Below are positions 28,937 to 38,767 of a DNA stretch of 64,000 bases, piece by piece. Position numbers and translations under genes: made by a program. Source of the stretch: Pseudomonadota bacterium (lineage in GTDB: Bacteria > Pseudomonadota > Gammaproteobacteria > Steroidobacterales > Steroidobacteraceae); the NCBI GenBank assembly GCA_021787615.1, contig JAJYLP010000005.1, forward strand, positions 19,760 through 83,759, given 5' to 3'. The notes under the pieces were generated by a model, which saw only the letters and a list, made by a program, of their open reading frames with translations, made no database searches and had not been told where the DNA came from. Every line of letters begins with the position of its first letter. Position 1 is the first letter of the stretch.

Positions 28937-29662
28937 ATGCCAAGTCTACCGGCCCGTGCCTCCTACGATTTCCGCGGTCACCGCGCGATCGTCACAGGTG
29001 CCGCACGCGGCATCGGCCGTGCCATTGCTGACACACTCGCCGCGGCCGGCGCCACCGTGCATGGCTTCGATGTCGACATTCCCGAGGATTATCCCTACGG
29101 CCGCGCCGCCGTGGACATTGCCAACGGGGCACAGGTGCACGCCGCTGTCGCCGCGCTGCCGGCGCCACCGACGCTCCTCGTCAACAATGCAGGCATTACT
29201 CGCGATCGCACGCTCGCCAAGATGACCGACGAGGACTGGGACGCGGTCATCAGGGTCAACCTCACCGGCGCCTTCCACATGACTCGCGCAGTTGCGCCGC
29301 TAATGGCGGGCACAGGCTTCGGCCGTATCGTGAACATCACCTCGATCAACGGCTTGCGCGGGAAGTTCGGGCAGGGAAACTACGCGGCATCCAAGGCCGG
29401 TCTGATCGGACTGACGAAGTCGGCCGCGAAGGAGTTCGGCCGCAAGGGCATCACCGTGAACGCCGTGGCCCCGGGTATGGTCATGACTCTCATGGCCGGC
29501 GAACTTCCCCCGGAGATCACCGCCCAGGCGCGCAGCGAGGCCGCGTTGGCGGCCCTGGCCGGCGTGGAGGACATCGCGCATGCCGTCTTGTTCCTTCTCT
29601 CGGATGCGGCGCGCGCCATCACGGGCGAGGTGCTGCGGGTCGATGCCGGCCAATACATCTAA
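28937..29662 (+). CDS. SDR family 3-hydroxyacyl-CoA dehydrogenase/reductase
   Basis: A 241-residue short-chain dehydrogenase with the cofactor motif VTGAARGIGRAI, NNAG, the catalytic Ser in NITSINGL and YAASKAG (Tyr/Lys). It resembles FabG/PhaB-type reductases and 3-hydroxyacyl-CoA dehydrogenases. Placed one base after had (TGATATG), it is probably co-transcribed and may oxidise 3-hydroxypimelyl-CoA or a related beta-oxidation intermediate; the exact substrate is inferred. The ATG at 28937 is preferred over the track's start inside had. Confidence 0.85.
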   Translation: MPSLPARASYDFRGHRAIVTGAARGIGRAIADTLAAAGATVHGFDVDIPEDYPYGRAAVDIANGAQVHAAVAALPAPPTLLVNNAGITRDRTLAKMTDEDWDAVIRVNLTGAFHMTRAVAPLMAGTGFGRIVNITSINGLRGKFGQGNYAASKAGLIGLTKSAAKEFGRKGITVNAVAPGMVMTLMAGELPPEITAQARSEAALAALAGVEDIAHAVLFLLSDAARAITGEVLRVDAGQYI

Positions 29663-29796
29663 GGCCGGCGCACTTCGCGGCCCACGTCGGCGCTGGGCCG
29701 TACACGCCGCTCGCCGCACTCTGCGGGCACGAATCGAACAGCGGATGCATTGATCGCGTGACGGGAACCGATGCGATCGGAACGTGGAGAGCAGTC

Positions 29797-30219
29797 ATGA
29801 TTCCGGACAACAAGTCTCGTGCCGCCTTGATCGACGCTCTGTCCGCCGAGCATCGGGCACTGCTGCCGGAATTGGCCAGACTCGCGCAGCAGGCAGCGGC
29901 TTCAGCCGAATCCCTCAAAACGGCCTTCGAGCGCATTGCGCCCCTGATCGGCCTGCCCCTGGATGAACACATCGCAAACGAAGACCGCGAGCTCTTCCCC
30001 GCCTATGCCGCATGCGGCGGCGACGCCGGAATCCTTGCGTTCTTCACCGCCGAGCACGGTGAGATTCTGGCGTTGCGCAATCGTCTGGTAGCGGCGATCG
30101 AGGATAACGACGACATCGAGGCGGCCCGGTTTCTGGCCGAGCAGCTGGCCGATGCGCTCTCATCGCACATGAATCGGGAAGAGGAGATGCTGTTCCCTGC
30201 GATGCGAGACCTCCTGTGA
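29797..30219 (+). CDS. Hemerythrin HHE domain protein
   Basis: A 140-residue four-helix hemerythrin-like protein. Iron-ligand candidates are in LSAEHRALLPEL, LDEHIANEDRELFP, FTAEHGEIL and LSSHMNREEEMLFPAM, which gives the usual set of His and Glu residues. Such proteins bind oxygen or NO, or act in iron homeostasis and stress. At the end of the anaerobic block it could protect oxygen-sensitive enzymes, which is inference. The start is the ATG at 29797 preceded by GGAGAG; the track's GTG adds 13 residues. Confidence 0.83.
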   Translation: MIPDNKSRAALIDALSAEHRALLPELARLAQQAAASAESLKTAFERIAPLIGLPLDEHIANEDRELFPAYAACGGDAGILAFFTAEHGEILALRNRLVAAIEDNDDIEAARFLAEQLADALSSHMNREEEMLFPAMRDLL

Positions 30220-30343
30220 CGGACGGTGCCGATCGCCTCGCCCGGCACTGACCGGGCATTGCGCACGGATCACGCGGCAAACTCCATGGCGCTGCCGCGC
30301 TGAGGCGCCCCGCCGCCCGGGAACTGTCCGGGCGCGCGAGGGC

Positions 30344-31126
30344 TCAAGCCGCGTTATTCGCCCCCAAGCGTTGCGAAAGAGTCGCAGCGGTATGCAGAAT
30401 CGCCGCTGCGATGCGCTGGATGTGAGCCTCAAAGGGCTTGCTGTAGCCGAGCGCCACCAGCGCCAGGACCATCGCGCCCGAGTGGTCGAACACCGGGGCG
30501 GCGATACCGCCGATGCCGGGAATGAAATCAATGGTGTGCGCGAAGCCCTGGCGGCGTGTCTGCTCTACGAAGGCCTCGACCACTTCCCGCCTCATCGGCG
30601 CAAGACCCTTGCGCCGGTTGCCGGCGAGTTCTTTCTTCAGCGCGACTTGCGTGCTCTCCCTCGGCAGGAAGGCGAGGTACGCCCCTCCGGTGGCCGATCG
30701 GGTGAGCGGCATGATCGACCCGACCCGCAGACTCGCGGCCACCGGCGTGTCGGCGCCGAGCCAGCGCACGATGGTCGGGCCCTGGTTGGCCCACACCGCG
30801 AGCGCTACAGTCTGACCGATCGCCCGCGACAACTTTGGCAGTGCCGCGGCGCCGATGAGCACCGGATCGAGACGCGCCAGCGCGCTCAAACCAAGCTGTA
30901 GAGCGAACGGGCCCAGGTCGTATAGGCCCGTTTCAGTCTGCTGCTCGACCAGCCCCATCCGGCCGAAGCTCACGAGATATCGGTGCGCCTTGGCGGCCGG
31001 CATGCCGGCCTCCTGAGCGAGGTCACGCAACATCTGCGGCCGCCGCGCCTCGGCGAGCGCCGAAAGGAGCCTGCCGCCCACTTCGATCGACTGAATGCCT
31101 TGCTGTGGCTTGTGCTTGCGAGTCAT
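30344..31126 (-). CDS. IclR family transcriptional regulator
   Basis: A regulator of about 260 residues with an N-terminal winged helix (LRDLAQEAGMPAAKAHRYLVSFGRMGLVEQ) and a C-terminal effector domain of the IclR type (GIGGIAAPVFDHSGAMVLALVALGY). It is divergent from hpaB across a 97-base AT-rich region and so probably controls the hydroxyphenylacetate genes or responds to an aromatic acid. The ATG at 31126 (MTRKHKPQQG) is chosen; the track start at 31156 is a TTG. Confidence 0.87.
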   Translation of the reverse strand: MTRKHKPQQGIQSIEVGGRLLSALAEARRPQMLRDLAQEAGMPAAKAHRYLVSFGRMGLVEQQTETGLYDLGPFALQLGLSALARLDPVLIGAAALPKLSRAIGQTVALAVWANQGPTIVRWLGADTPVAASLRVGSIMPLTRSATGGAYLAFLPRESTQVALKKELAGNRRKGLAPMRREVVEAFVEQTRRQGFAHTIDFIPGIGGIAAPVFDHSGAMVLALVALGYSKPFEAHIQRIAAAILHTAATLSQRLGANNAA

Positions 31127-31223
31127 CGCGCGAACGTAAGGCTTGACGGGAATCAAGGCAAGTGATTACGATTAAATTAATAGGTTAATTATTTCATAAT
31201 CATGATGCGACGCGGGAGCAAGC
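31127..31223. promoter_or_regulatory. Divergent AT-rich control region, iclR / hpaB
   Basis: This spacer is strikingly AT-rich against the GC-rich surroundings (GATTAAATTAATAGGTTAAT). It contains ATAATCATGATG at 31196-31207, which recurs with one change (ATAATTATGATG) just upstream of hpaF at 33349-33360. It should hold the promoters of the IclR gene and hpaB and a regulator site. Confidence 0.55.
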
Positions 31224-32720
31224 ATGATCGGGACTGAAGGTCACGGGGCCCGAAGAGGGCACGAGGTATTGCAACGGCTGCGCGAGCGGCCTCCGACCAT
31301 CTGGTATGGGGGCGAGCAGGTGAAGGACGTCACGACGCATCCGGCCCTCAAGGGCGGAGTACACACGCTGGCGAAGCTCTACGATCTGCAGTGGGAGCAG
31401 CAGGACATCACCCTGTACGATTCGCCGACGAGCGGCCACAGGGTAGCCCGCTCTTTCATGATGCCGAAGACCCACGCGCAGCTGCAGAGCGTCAGCCGGG
31501 CGATGAAGGTCTGGGGAGACTACACGTTCGGGATGATGGGACGGGTGCCGGACTACATCAACCGGGCCATGACCGGTTACGCCGCGGGCGCGCCCTTCCT
31601 CGCCGAGGCCGGCGCACGCTATGGCGAGAACGCGGTGCGCTGCTACGAGTACCTGCGCGAGAACGATCTGTGTCTGACGCATACGTTGATTCCGCCGCAA
31701 GCCAACCGTGCGGCGAGCATGGCGAACCAGGCGGACCCGTATCTGTCCGCACGCGTCAAGGAAGAGACCGATGCGGGGCTCATCATCCGCGGCTGCCGCA
31801 TGCTGGCGACACTGCCGATCTCTGACGAAATCATGGTATTCCCCTCCACCGTGCTCAAGAGCGGCGATGAAGACGCTCCGTACGCATTCGGGTTCTGCAT
31901 CCCGAATGACACGCCCGGCCTGCGTTTCATCAGCCGCGAAAGCGTCGATTACGGCCGATCGCATTTCGATCACCCGCTGGGTTCGCGCTTCGAGGAAATG
32001 GATGCCCTGGTGGTGTTCGACGATGTATTCGTTCCCTGGGAACGGGTGCTGCTGTATCGGGACGTCAAGCGCTGCAATGAGGCGTACGCGCGTACCGGCG
32101 CCGTGGTTCATATGACGCACCAAGTTGTCGTCAAGAACATCGCCAAGAGCGAGTTTCTGCTGGGGCTGGCCTCACTGATGGTCAACACCATAGGTGCCGA
32201 GGTCTTCCAGCACATACACGAGAAGCTGGCGGAAATTTGGGTGAATCTCGAGACCATGCAGGCGTTCCTGCGCGCCGCGGAGGCGGACGCCGCGCTCGAC
32301 GAGTGGGGTGTCATGCGTCCGGCCTGGAACCCGCTGGATGCGGCCCGCAATCTCTTCCCGCGCCTGTATCCGCGCATGGTGGAGATCATCCAGCAAATCG
32401 GTGCCAGCGGCCTGGTGGCCATGCCCACCGAGGCGGATCTGAAAGGTCCGCTGGTCGGAGATATCCGCAAGTACTACCAGGCGGCGCGGGCCGAAGCCTT
32501 CGACCGCATTCCCATGTTCCGACTGGGCTGGGATACGGCGCTCTCGGCCTTCGCCTCCCGCCAGGTGCTCTACGAGCGGTTCTTTTTCGGCGACCCGGTG
32601 CGCATGGCCGGTGCCCTGGTCACCGGCCACGGCGCGCAGATCAAGGAATACGCTGACAAGGTCATGGCCTTCGTGAAGCAGAACCGGGACGAGGCCTTCG
32701 CGGCGGCCGAGGCGGGTTGA
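31224..32720 (+). CDS. hpaB: 4-hydroxyphenylacetate 3-monooxygenase, oxygenase component
   Basis: A 498-residue FADH2-dependent monooxygenase that hydroxylates 4-hydroxyphenylacetate to homoprotocatechuate (3,4-dihydroxyphenylacetate). Family features are an acyl-CoA dehydrogenase-like fold, DPYLSARVKEETDAGLIIRGCRMLATLPISD, FDHPLGSRFEEMDALVVFDDVFVPWERV, and a C-terminal SAFASRQVLYERFFFGDPVRM. It needs reduced flavin from HpaC, encoded seven bases downstream. Other HpaB homologues act on different phenols, so the substrate rests on the surrounding homoprotocatechuate genes. Confidence 0.92.
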   Translation: MIGTEGHGARRGHEVLQRLRERPPTIWYGGEQVKDVTTHPALKGGVHTLAKLYDLQWEQQDITLYDSPTSGHRVARSFMMPKTHAQLQSVSRAMKVWGDYTFGMMGRVPDYINRAMTGYAAGAPFLAEAGARYGENAVRCYEYLRENDLCLTHTLIPPQANRAASMANQADPYLSARVKEETDAGLIIRGCRMLATLPISDEIMVFPSTVLKSGDEDAPYAFGFCIPNDTPGLRFISRESVDYGRSHFDHPLGSRFEEMDALVVFDDVFVPWERVLLYRDVKRCNEAYARTGAVVHMTHQVVVKNIAKSEFLLGLASLMVNTIGAEVFQHIHEKLAEIWVNLETMQAFLRAAEADAALDEWGVMRPAWNPLDAARNLFPRLYPRMVEIIQQIGASGLVAMPTEADLKGPLVGDIRKYYQAARAEAFDRIPMFRLGWDTALSAFASRQVLYERFFFGDPVRMAGALVTGHGAQIKEYADKVMAFVKQNRDEAFAAAEAG

Positions 32721-32727
32721 GGCGGTC

Positions 32728-33282
32728 ATGGACAACCTCCCGCCCGATGCCCGCCGCTTCCGCGACGCCATGGGGCTGCTCGCGACCGGCATCGCGGTGA
32801 TCGTCGGCCGGTCAGGCGAGGAGGTGATGGCCATGACCGTCAATGCAGTCAACTCGCTCTCGCTCGAGCCCATGTTGGTGCTGTTCTGCCCAGGCAAGCG
32901 AACCAAATTCGCGCAGCGGCTGGAGGCGATGTCGGACTTCACCATCAACTTCCTGCGTTACGATCAGCAGGCACTTTCGACCTACTTCGCCGGCGGCTGG
33001 CGGGAACCCTCGGCGCCGCCGTTCCGCTTCGTGCCATGGCGGGCCGCGCCCCGGCTCGAAGGGTCGCTGGCCTCGCTTGACTGCCGGCGCGAGCAGGTGG
33101 TTGATGCGGGCGATCACTGGATGGTGGTCGGCCGGGTGCTCGATCTGCGCACGGGTGTCGCACCTCACAGGCCGCTCCTGTTCTTCCAGGGACGCTACCA
33201 CGGCGTTGACTTCTCGCCGGGCGTGCCGGCGCCGGACTTGAGCGCGGAGGATGAGCCGGCCCAGGTGTTCTATGCGTTCTGA
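32728..33282 (+). CDS. hpaC: Flavin reductase component of HpaBC
   Basis: A 184-residue protein of the flavin reductase-like (FMN-binding split barrel) family, with FRDAMGLLATGIAVIVG, VMAMTVNAVNSLSLEPMLVLFC and a C-terminal LLFFQGRYHGVD. It supplies FADH2 to HpaB. It lies seven bases behind hpaB, forming a two-gene operon, and is followed by a separate promoter-like region before hpaF. Confidence 0.88.
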   Translation: MDNLPPDARRFRDAMGLLATGIAVIVGRSGEEVMAMTVNAVNSLSLEPMLVLFCPGKRTKFAQRLEAMSDFTINFLRYDQQALSTYFAGGWREPSAPPFRFVPWRAAPRLEGSLASLDCRREQVVDAGDHWMVVGRVLDLRTGVAPHRPLLFFQGRYHGVDFSPGVPAPDLSAEDEPAQVFYAF

Positions 33283-33327
33283 ACGGCTCGCGAGGACGAG
33301 GCCGCGCATCGGCCCGGCTCTTGCGGC

Positions 33328-33373
33328 TTGACAAAGGCCTTGCCCTATATAATTATGATGTTAAGTATCTAAC
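33328..33373 (+). promoter_or_regulatory. Promoter and operator-like region before hpaF
   Basis: A TTGACA box (33328-33333) and TATAAT (33348-33353) are visible with a short 14-base spacer, followed by ATAATTATGATG and an imperfect palindrome GTTAAGTATCTAAC (33360-33373) that ends 16 bases before the hpaF start codon. The palindrome is a candidate site for the MarR-type HpaR encoded downstream. This is inference from position and symmetry. Confidence 0.5.
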
Positions 33374-33389
33374 CCGCGAAGGAGCGGAC

Positions 33390-33793
33390 ATGCCGCACAT
33401 CGTGATCGAGTACTCCGCGAACCTGCGCGGACGGCTGGACCTGCCGCAGTTTCTGAAGGCGGTACATGAAGCAGCCATCTCGACCGGCGTCTTCCCCCTC
33501 GGCGGCATCCGCACCCGGGCTTATGCGGCCGAGCATTACGTGATTGCCGACGGTCATCCCGACAACACCTTCGTGCACATCGGCCTGAGGATCGGCCCCG
33601 GACGGGATCTGGATACCCGCAAACGCGCCTGCCAGACCATCTTCGCGGCAGCACGGAATTACCTCGCGACGCTCTTCGCGACGCTGCCGCTTGGCATTTC
33701 GCTCGACATGCAGGACATCGATCCGGTGCTGCGATGCCGGCAGAACAATCTGCACGAATACGTGCAAAGGCGCCCCAGCCACGGCAGTGCCCC

Positions 33794-33797
<4 letters not shown>
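33390..33797 (+). CDS. hpaF: 5-carboxymethyl-2-hydroxymuconate isomerase
   Basis: A 135-residue member of the tautomerase superfamily (CHMI), converting 5-carboxymethyl-2-hydroxymuconate to its 2-oxo isomer. The N-terminal MPHIVIEYSANL supplies the catalytic Pro after Met removal, and HIGLRIGPGRDLDTRK and LGISLDMQDID are family segments. The ATG at 33390 has AAGGAG upstream; the track's start at 33321 would place a 23-residue extension before the catalytic proline. It overlaps hpaE by ATGA. Confidence 0.93.
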
Positions 33798-35311
<1,514 letters not shown>

Positions 35312-35331
35312 CGCCACGCAGGAGACTCACG

Positions 35332-36243
35332 GTGACCGCCCGCCTCGCTAGACTGAAAGGCTCCATCCCCCCGCTGGTAACGCCGTTGCGCGAAGGCGAG
35401 GTCGACTACGAGACTTATGCGCGCCTGGTCGAGTTCCAGATCCAGAATGGCTCGCACGGCGTGCTGGTGAACGGCACGACCGCCGAACCATCCACCCTCT
35501 CGGTCGAGGAGCGCAACCGGCTGGTCGAAGTCGCGGTCCAGGTGACGGACGGGCGGATCCCCGTGGTCGCGGCCACTGGCTCGCAGTCCCTGAGGGAGAC
35601 GCGCGAGCTCAGCGAATACGCCGCACGAGTCGGCGCCGATGTGCTCCTCATCGTCACGCCCTACTACATTCGGCCGCCGCAGCGGGGTCTCATCGCCTAC
35701 TACCTCGAGCTGGCCTCGCTCACCGACCTGCCGTGGATGGTCTATCACATCCCCGGGCGCACCGCCGTCAGCGTGACCATCGACACGCTGAAAGCGCTGC
35801 GCGAGAGTTCCTCGACCTTCGTCGGCATGAAACACGCGGTGAACGATCTGGCGCTGGTATCGGAATGTCATGCGGTATTCGGCTCGGAGTTCAAGATCTT
35901 CGTCGGGTTGGAGGAGCTCAGCTTCCCGATGATGGCGGTGGGGGCCTGCGGCCTCATGAACGCCGTTGGCAACCTGCGGCCCCGGAGTCTCGTCGACCTC
36001 TGCGAGGCCGTGTGGCGAGGTGACTTGGCTGGCGCACAGGCGCTGCATCACGCGCTGTTCGAGATCAACCGGGCGGTGTTCTTCGACACCAACCCCGTGC
36101 CAATGAAGTACATGATGCGGCGCCTCGGACTGCTGCCGCGCAACGAGCACCGCCTGCCCATGATGAGCGCCACAGCGGAGCTCGAGCGGCGGCTGGATGA
36201 GGTGCTCGAGCGCGCGGGCCTGCTCGTGGAGCCGCCCGCGTGA
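35332..36243 (+). CDS. DapA/NAL family aldolase in the hpa cluster
   Basis: A 303-residue class I aldolase of the dihydrodipicolinate synthase/N-acetylneuraminate lyase family. The Schiff-base Lys167 (FVGMKHAV), Tyr138 (MVYHIPGR) and NGTTAEPSTLS loop are all present, so it should be active. In a hpa operon lacking the class II aldolase HpaI, it may cleave the C7 hydroxy-keto-diacid to pyruvate and succinic semialdehyde, or act on a related keto acid. That role is inference. The GTG start at 35332 with AGGAG seven bases before is chosen over the track's ORF start inside hpaE. Confidence 0.83.
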   Translation: MTARLARLKGSIPPLVTPLREGEVDYETYARLVEFQIQNGSHGVLVNGTTAEPSTLSVEERNRLVEVAVQVTDGRIPVVAATGSQSLRETRELSEYAARVGADVLLIVTPYYIRPPQRGLIAYYLELASLTDLPWMVYHIPGRTAVSVTIDTLKALRESSSTFVGMKHAVNDLALVSECHAVFGSEFKIFVGLEELSFPMMAVGACGLMNAVGNLRPRSLVDLCEAVWRGDLAGAQALHHALFEINRAVFFDTNPVPMKYMMRRLGLLPRNEHRLPMMSATAELERRLDEVLERAGLLVEPPA

Positions 36244-37097
36244 AGCTGATCAACTTTCAGATCGGGCAGCGCAAGTCCTGCGGAGTACTCGATTGCGGCG
36301 GTGTCCTCGACTTGGGCGCGCGTCTCGGTGATCGGGCCGCCGATGTGCTCTCGCTGCTGCGAGCCGGCCTCATCGGCCAGGCCCGCGAATGGGCGCAATC
36401 CGCCTGCCGCGATTACAGCCCGGCGGAGTTGCGGCTGATCAACCCCGCGGGCCGCTGCACACGCTACTTCTGCATCGGGGTCAATTACCCCGATCGCAAC
36501 GAGGAGTACCAGGACGGATCGGAGCGGCCAAAGTACCCGAGCCTGTTCATGCGCTCGCACACCTCGTTCTCGGCCCCAGGGGAGCCCATTGTGCGCCCGA
36601 GGGAATCCGAGCAGCTGGACTACGAGGGTGAGATCGCACTGCTGATCGGCCGCGGCGGCCGGCGCATTGCGCAATCGGATGCCCTGGATCACGTGTTCGG
36701 CTACGCCTGCGCCAACGAGGGAACGGTGCGCGACTGGCTGCGGCACTCCAAGTTCAATGTCACGCAAGGCAAGAACTTCGATCGGTCCGGCTCGCTCGGG
36801 CCGCACATCGTGACCGCCGACGAGGTTGGGTCGGATCCGCTTCGCGTGACCACCCGGGTGAACGGGGAGATCCGTCAGGACGACACCAGCGACCGGATGA
36901 TTTTCCCGATTCCCTACCTCATCGGCTATCTGTCGCGGTTCTGTACGCTGGAGTGTGGGGACGTGATCCTCACCGGGACACCAAGCGGCGCAGGGGCACG
37001 GCTTCATCCACCACGCTGGCTGGTGCCGGGGGATCGCGTCGAGATCGAGGTTTCACGCGTGGGGCTGCTCTCGAACGAGGTGATCGATGAGCTCTAA
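36240..37097 (+). CDS. hpaG: Fumarylacetoacetate hydrolase family protein (HpaG-like)
   Basis: A 285-residue FAH-family enzyme with the metal-binding residues in EQLDYEGEIALLIG and NFDRSGSLGPHIVTADEV, and LTGTPSGAGA near the C-terminus. In the homoprotocatechuate route the FAH member is the decarboxylase/isomerase HpaG. Only one FAH domain is present here, whereas E. coli HpaG is a tandem. A hydratase (HpaH) gene is not in the window, so hydratase activity could come from this enzyme or another locus. The GTG start overlaps the previous stop (GTGA). Confidence 0.82.
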   Translation: MKLINFQIGQRKSCGVLDCGGVLDLGARLGDRAADVLSLLRAGLIGQAREWAQSACRDYSPAELRLINPAGRCTRYFCIGVNYPDRNEEYQDGSERPKYPSLFMRSHTSFSAPGEPIVRPRESEQLDYEGEIALLIGRGGRRIAQSDALDHVFGYACANEGTVRDWLRHSKFNVTQGKNFDRSGSLGPHIVTADEVGSDPLRVTTRVNGEIRQDDTSDRMIFPIPYLIGYLSRFCTLECGDVILTGTPSGAGARLHPPRWLVPGDRVEIEVSRVGLLSNEVIDEL

Positions 37098-37611
37098 ACG
37101 ACCGACGCTCGCGCAACGCTCACTCCCCATGCGTCCCTTCTCCGAGTCCGTCCCCATGGCGCTGCTGCGCACTCGCGAAGCGGTCATGCGGCTGTTCCGC
37201 CCCGGACTGCGCAGCCGCGGCGTGACCGAGCAGCAATGGCGGATCCTGCGGGCACTTGCCCATCAAGGTCCCATGGAGGTGACCGAACTCGCCGAGGCGA
37301 CCTTTCTCCTCGCCCCGAGCCTCTCGCGTATCCTGCCGGACCTCGAGATGCGCCGACTCATCAGCCGCCGCCCTGTGCAAGCGGATCTGCGCCGCTCATT
37401 GGTAAGCCTCGAGGCGGAGGGCCTGCGGCTGATCGGCGAGCATGCCCCCTACTCCGAACAGATGTATGCGCGCATCGCCAAGCGCTTCGGGACGGGCAGA
37501 CTCGAGCAGCTGCTGCAGCTGCTGCATGAGTTGGAGACCTCGCTCGATGAACTCGCCGGCGAACTTGACCGCAGTCCGGCCGGGGCACGCCAGCGCAAAG
37601 GCTCGCCATGA
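37087..37611 (+). CDS. hpaR: MarR family regulator of homoprotocatechuate degradation
   Basis: A 174-residue MarR-type repressor, matching HpaR: SVPMALLRTREAVMRLFRPGLRSRGVTEQQWRILRAL, the recognition helix LLAPSLSRILPDLEMRRLISR and the wing ADLRRSLVSLEAEGLRLI. In E. coli HpaR represses the meta operon and is released by hydroxyphenylacetates. Here it lies inside the operon, between hpaG and the dioxygenase genes, overlapping hpaG by 11 bases. A palindrome before hpaF (33360-33373) is its likely site. Confidence 0.9.
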   Translation: MSSKRPTLAQRSLPMRPFSESVPMALLRTREAVMRLFRPGLRSRGVTEQQWRILRALAHQGPMEVTELAEATFLLAPSLSRILPDLEMRRLISRRPVQADLRRSLVSLEAEGLRLIGEHAPYSEQMYARIAKRFGTGRLEQLLQLLHELETSLDELAGELDRSPAGARQRKGSP

Positions 37612-37913
37612 GCCTGTACTACACCCAGAAGCTGCTGTATCAGCTCAACCGCGACCCCGCCGTCCGCCGGCGGTTCGATGAGGATTTCGAAAGCCTGCTG
37701 GCGGAGCATGAGTTGACCGAGGAGGAGCGCGATGCGCTGCGTAAGCCCGACATCGGCCTGCTCTATGTCATGGGCGTCAACGGCCAGATCCTCATGCACT
37801 ACGCGGCGCTGCGCGGCTACGAGTGGAACGCGTATCTCGAAGCGATGCGCGAAGGCGAGCGTCGGTACGGACCGGTGAGAACGGGTCTGTACACCCGGGC
37901 GGATTCGCGCTGA
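37608..37913 (+). CDS. LigA-like small subunit of an extradiol dioxygenase
   Basis: A 101-residue helical protein of the LigA domain family (protocatechuate 4,5-dioxygenase alpha type), with LLYQLNRDPAVRRRFDEDFESLLAEHELTEEERDALRK. LigA subunits cover the active site of the catalytic LigB subunit. It overlaps the hpaR stop by ATGA and precedes the LigB gene by 32 bases. Canonical homoprotocatechuate 2,3-dioxygenase (HpaD) has no separate small subunit, so this two-subunit form is notable. Confidence 0.87.
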   Translation: MSLYYTQKLLYQLNRDPAVRRRFDEDFESLLAEHELTEEERDALRKPDIGLLYVMGVNGQILMHYAALRGYEWNAYLEAMREGERRYGPVRTGLYTRADSR

Positions 37914-37945
37914 GCGCACGATATGATTCGCGGAGGGAATTGAAC

Positions 37946-38767
37946 ATGGCATTGGTCTTTGCGGGCGTCTGCTCTCATGCGCCGGGTATCACCGGCCGCG
38001 CTGACCGCGCCGACCCCACGGCCCGAGACCGCTTTTACGCGGCGATGGGTCGCATGCGCAAAGCCATCGAAGCCTCGCGTCCCGACGCACTGGTGGTGAT
38101 TGCCGCGGAGCACTTCGCCAACTTTTTCATGAACAATATGCCCGCGATATGCGTCGGCATGGGCGAGCATTACGAGGGACCAATCGAGGACGAGAAGTGG
38201 CTCGGCATTGGGCACCATCGCATCCCGGGCAACAAGCCGCTCTCGCGTGAGCTGATCCAGGAGGTCATGAACGACATCGACCTCGCCTACGCCGAGGAGT
38301 GGAAGTTCGACCATGGCATCATGGTGCCGCTGCACTTCCTCACCCCGCGTTACGATCTGCCCGTGATCCCGGTCAACATCAACTGCCAGGGCCCGCCGCT
38401 CATCCCATTGAAGCGCGCCTACGAATTCGGGCGTTCGCTACGGCGGGCATGCGATGCGCGGCCGGAGCGGATCGCCGTGATCGGCACCGGCGGGATTTCC
38501 CACTGGCCGGCGACACCGGACTCCGGGCGCATCAACGAGCCGTGGGATCGGGCGTTTCTCGAGAAACTCCTGCACCACCAGCGGGATGCGCTGCTTGCCT
38601 ATCGCGACCAGGACGTTTGGCGCGAGGGCGGCCAGGGGGGATTTGAGATCCGTACCTTCATCGCGATCGCGGGAGCGACGGAAGGGTGCACCGGCGAGCT
38701 TTGGTGCTACGTGCCCATCCCAGCTTTCGCCGTCGGCTGCACCGTGGCGGTGATGCGCCTGCACTGA
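37946..38767 (+). CDS. LigB-type class III extradiol ring-cleavage dioxygenase (HpaD function)
   Basis: A 273-residue catalytic subunit of the LigB superfamily. Fe(II) ligands are expected at the N-terminal His of GVCSHAPGIT and around AAEHFANFF, with the catalytic His region EWKFDHGIMVPLHFL and GGISHWPATPDSG. It should cleave homoprotocatechuate next to its hydroxyl groups (2,3-cleavage), filling the HpaD role. The GGAGGG ribosome binding site precedes the ATG at 37946. Its similarity to protocatechuate 4,5-dioxygenase-type proteins leaves room for another catechol substrate. Confidence 0.85.
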   Translation: MALVFAGVCSHAPGITGRADRADPTARDRFYAAMGRMRKAIEASRPDALVVIAAEHFANFFMNNMPAICVGMGEHYEGPIEDEKWLGIGHHRIPGNKPLSRELIQEVMNDIDLAYAEEWKFDHGIMVPLHFLTPRYDLPVIPVNINCQGPPLIPLKRAYEFGRSLRRACDARPERIAVIGTGGISHWPATPDSGRINEPWDRAFLEKLLHHQRDALLAYRDQDVWREGGQGGFEIRTFIAIAGATEGCTGELWCYVPIPAFAVGCTVAVMRLH

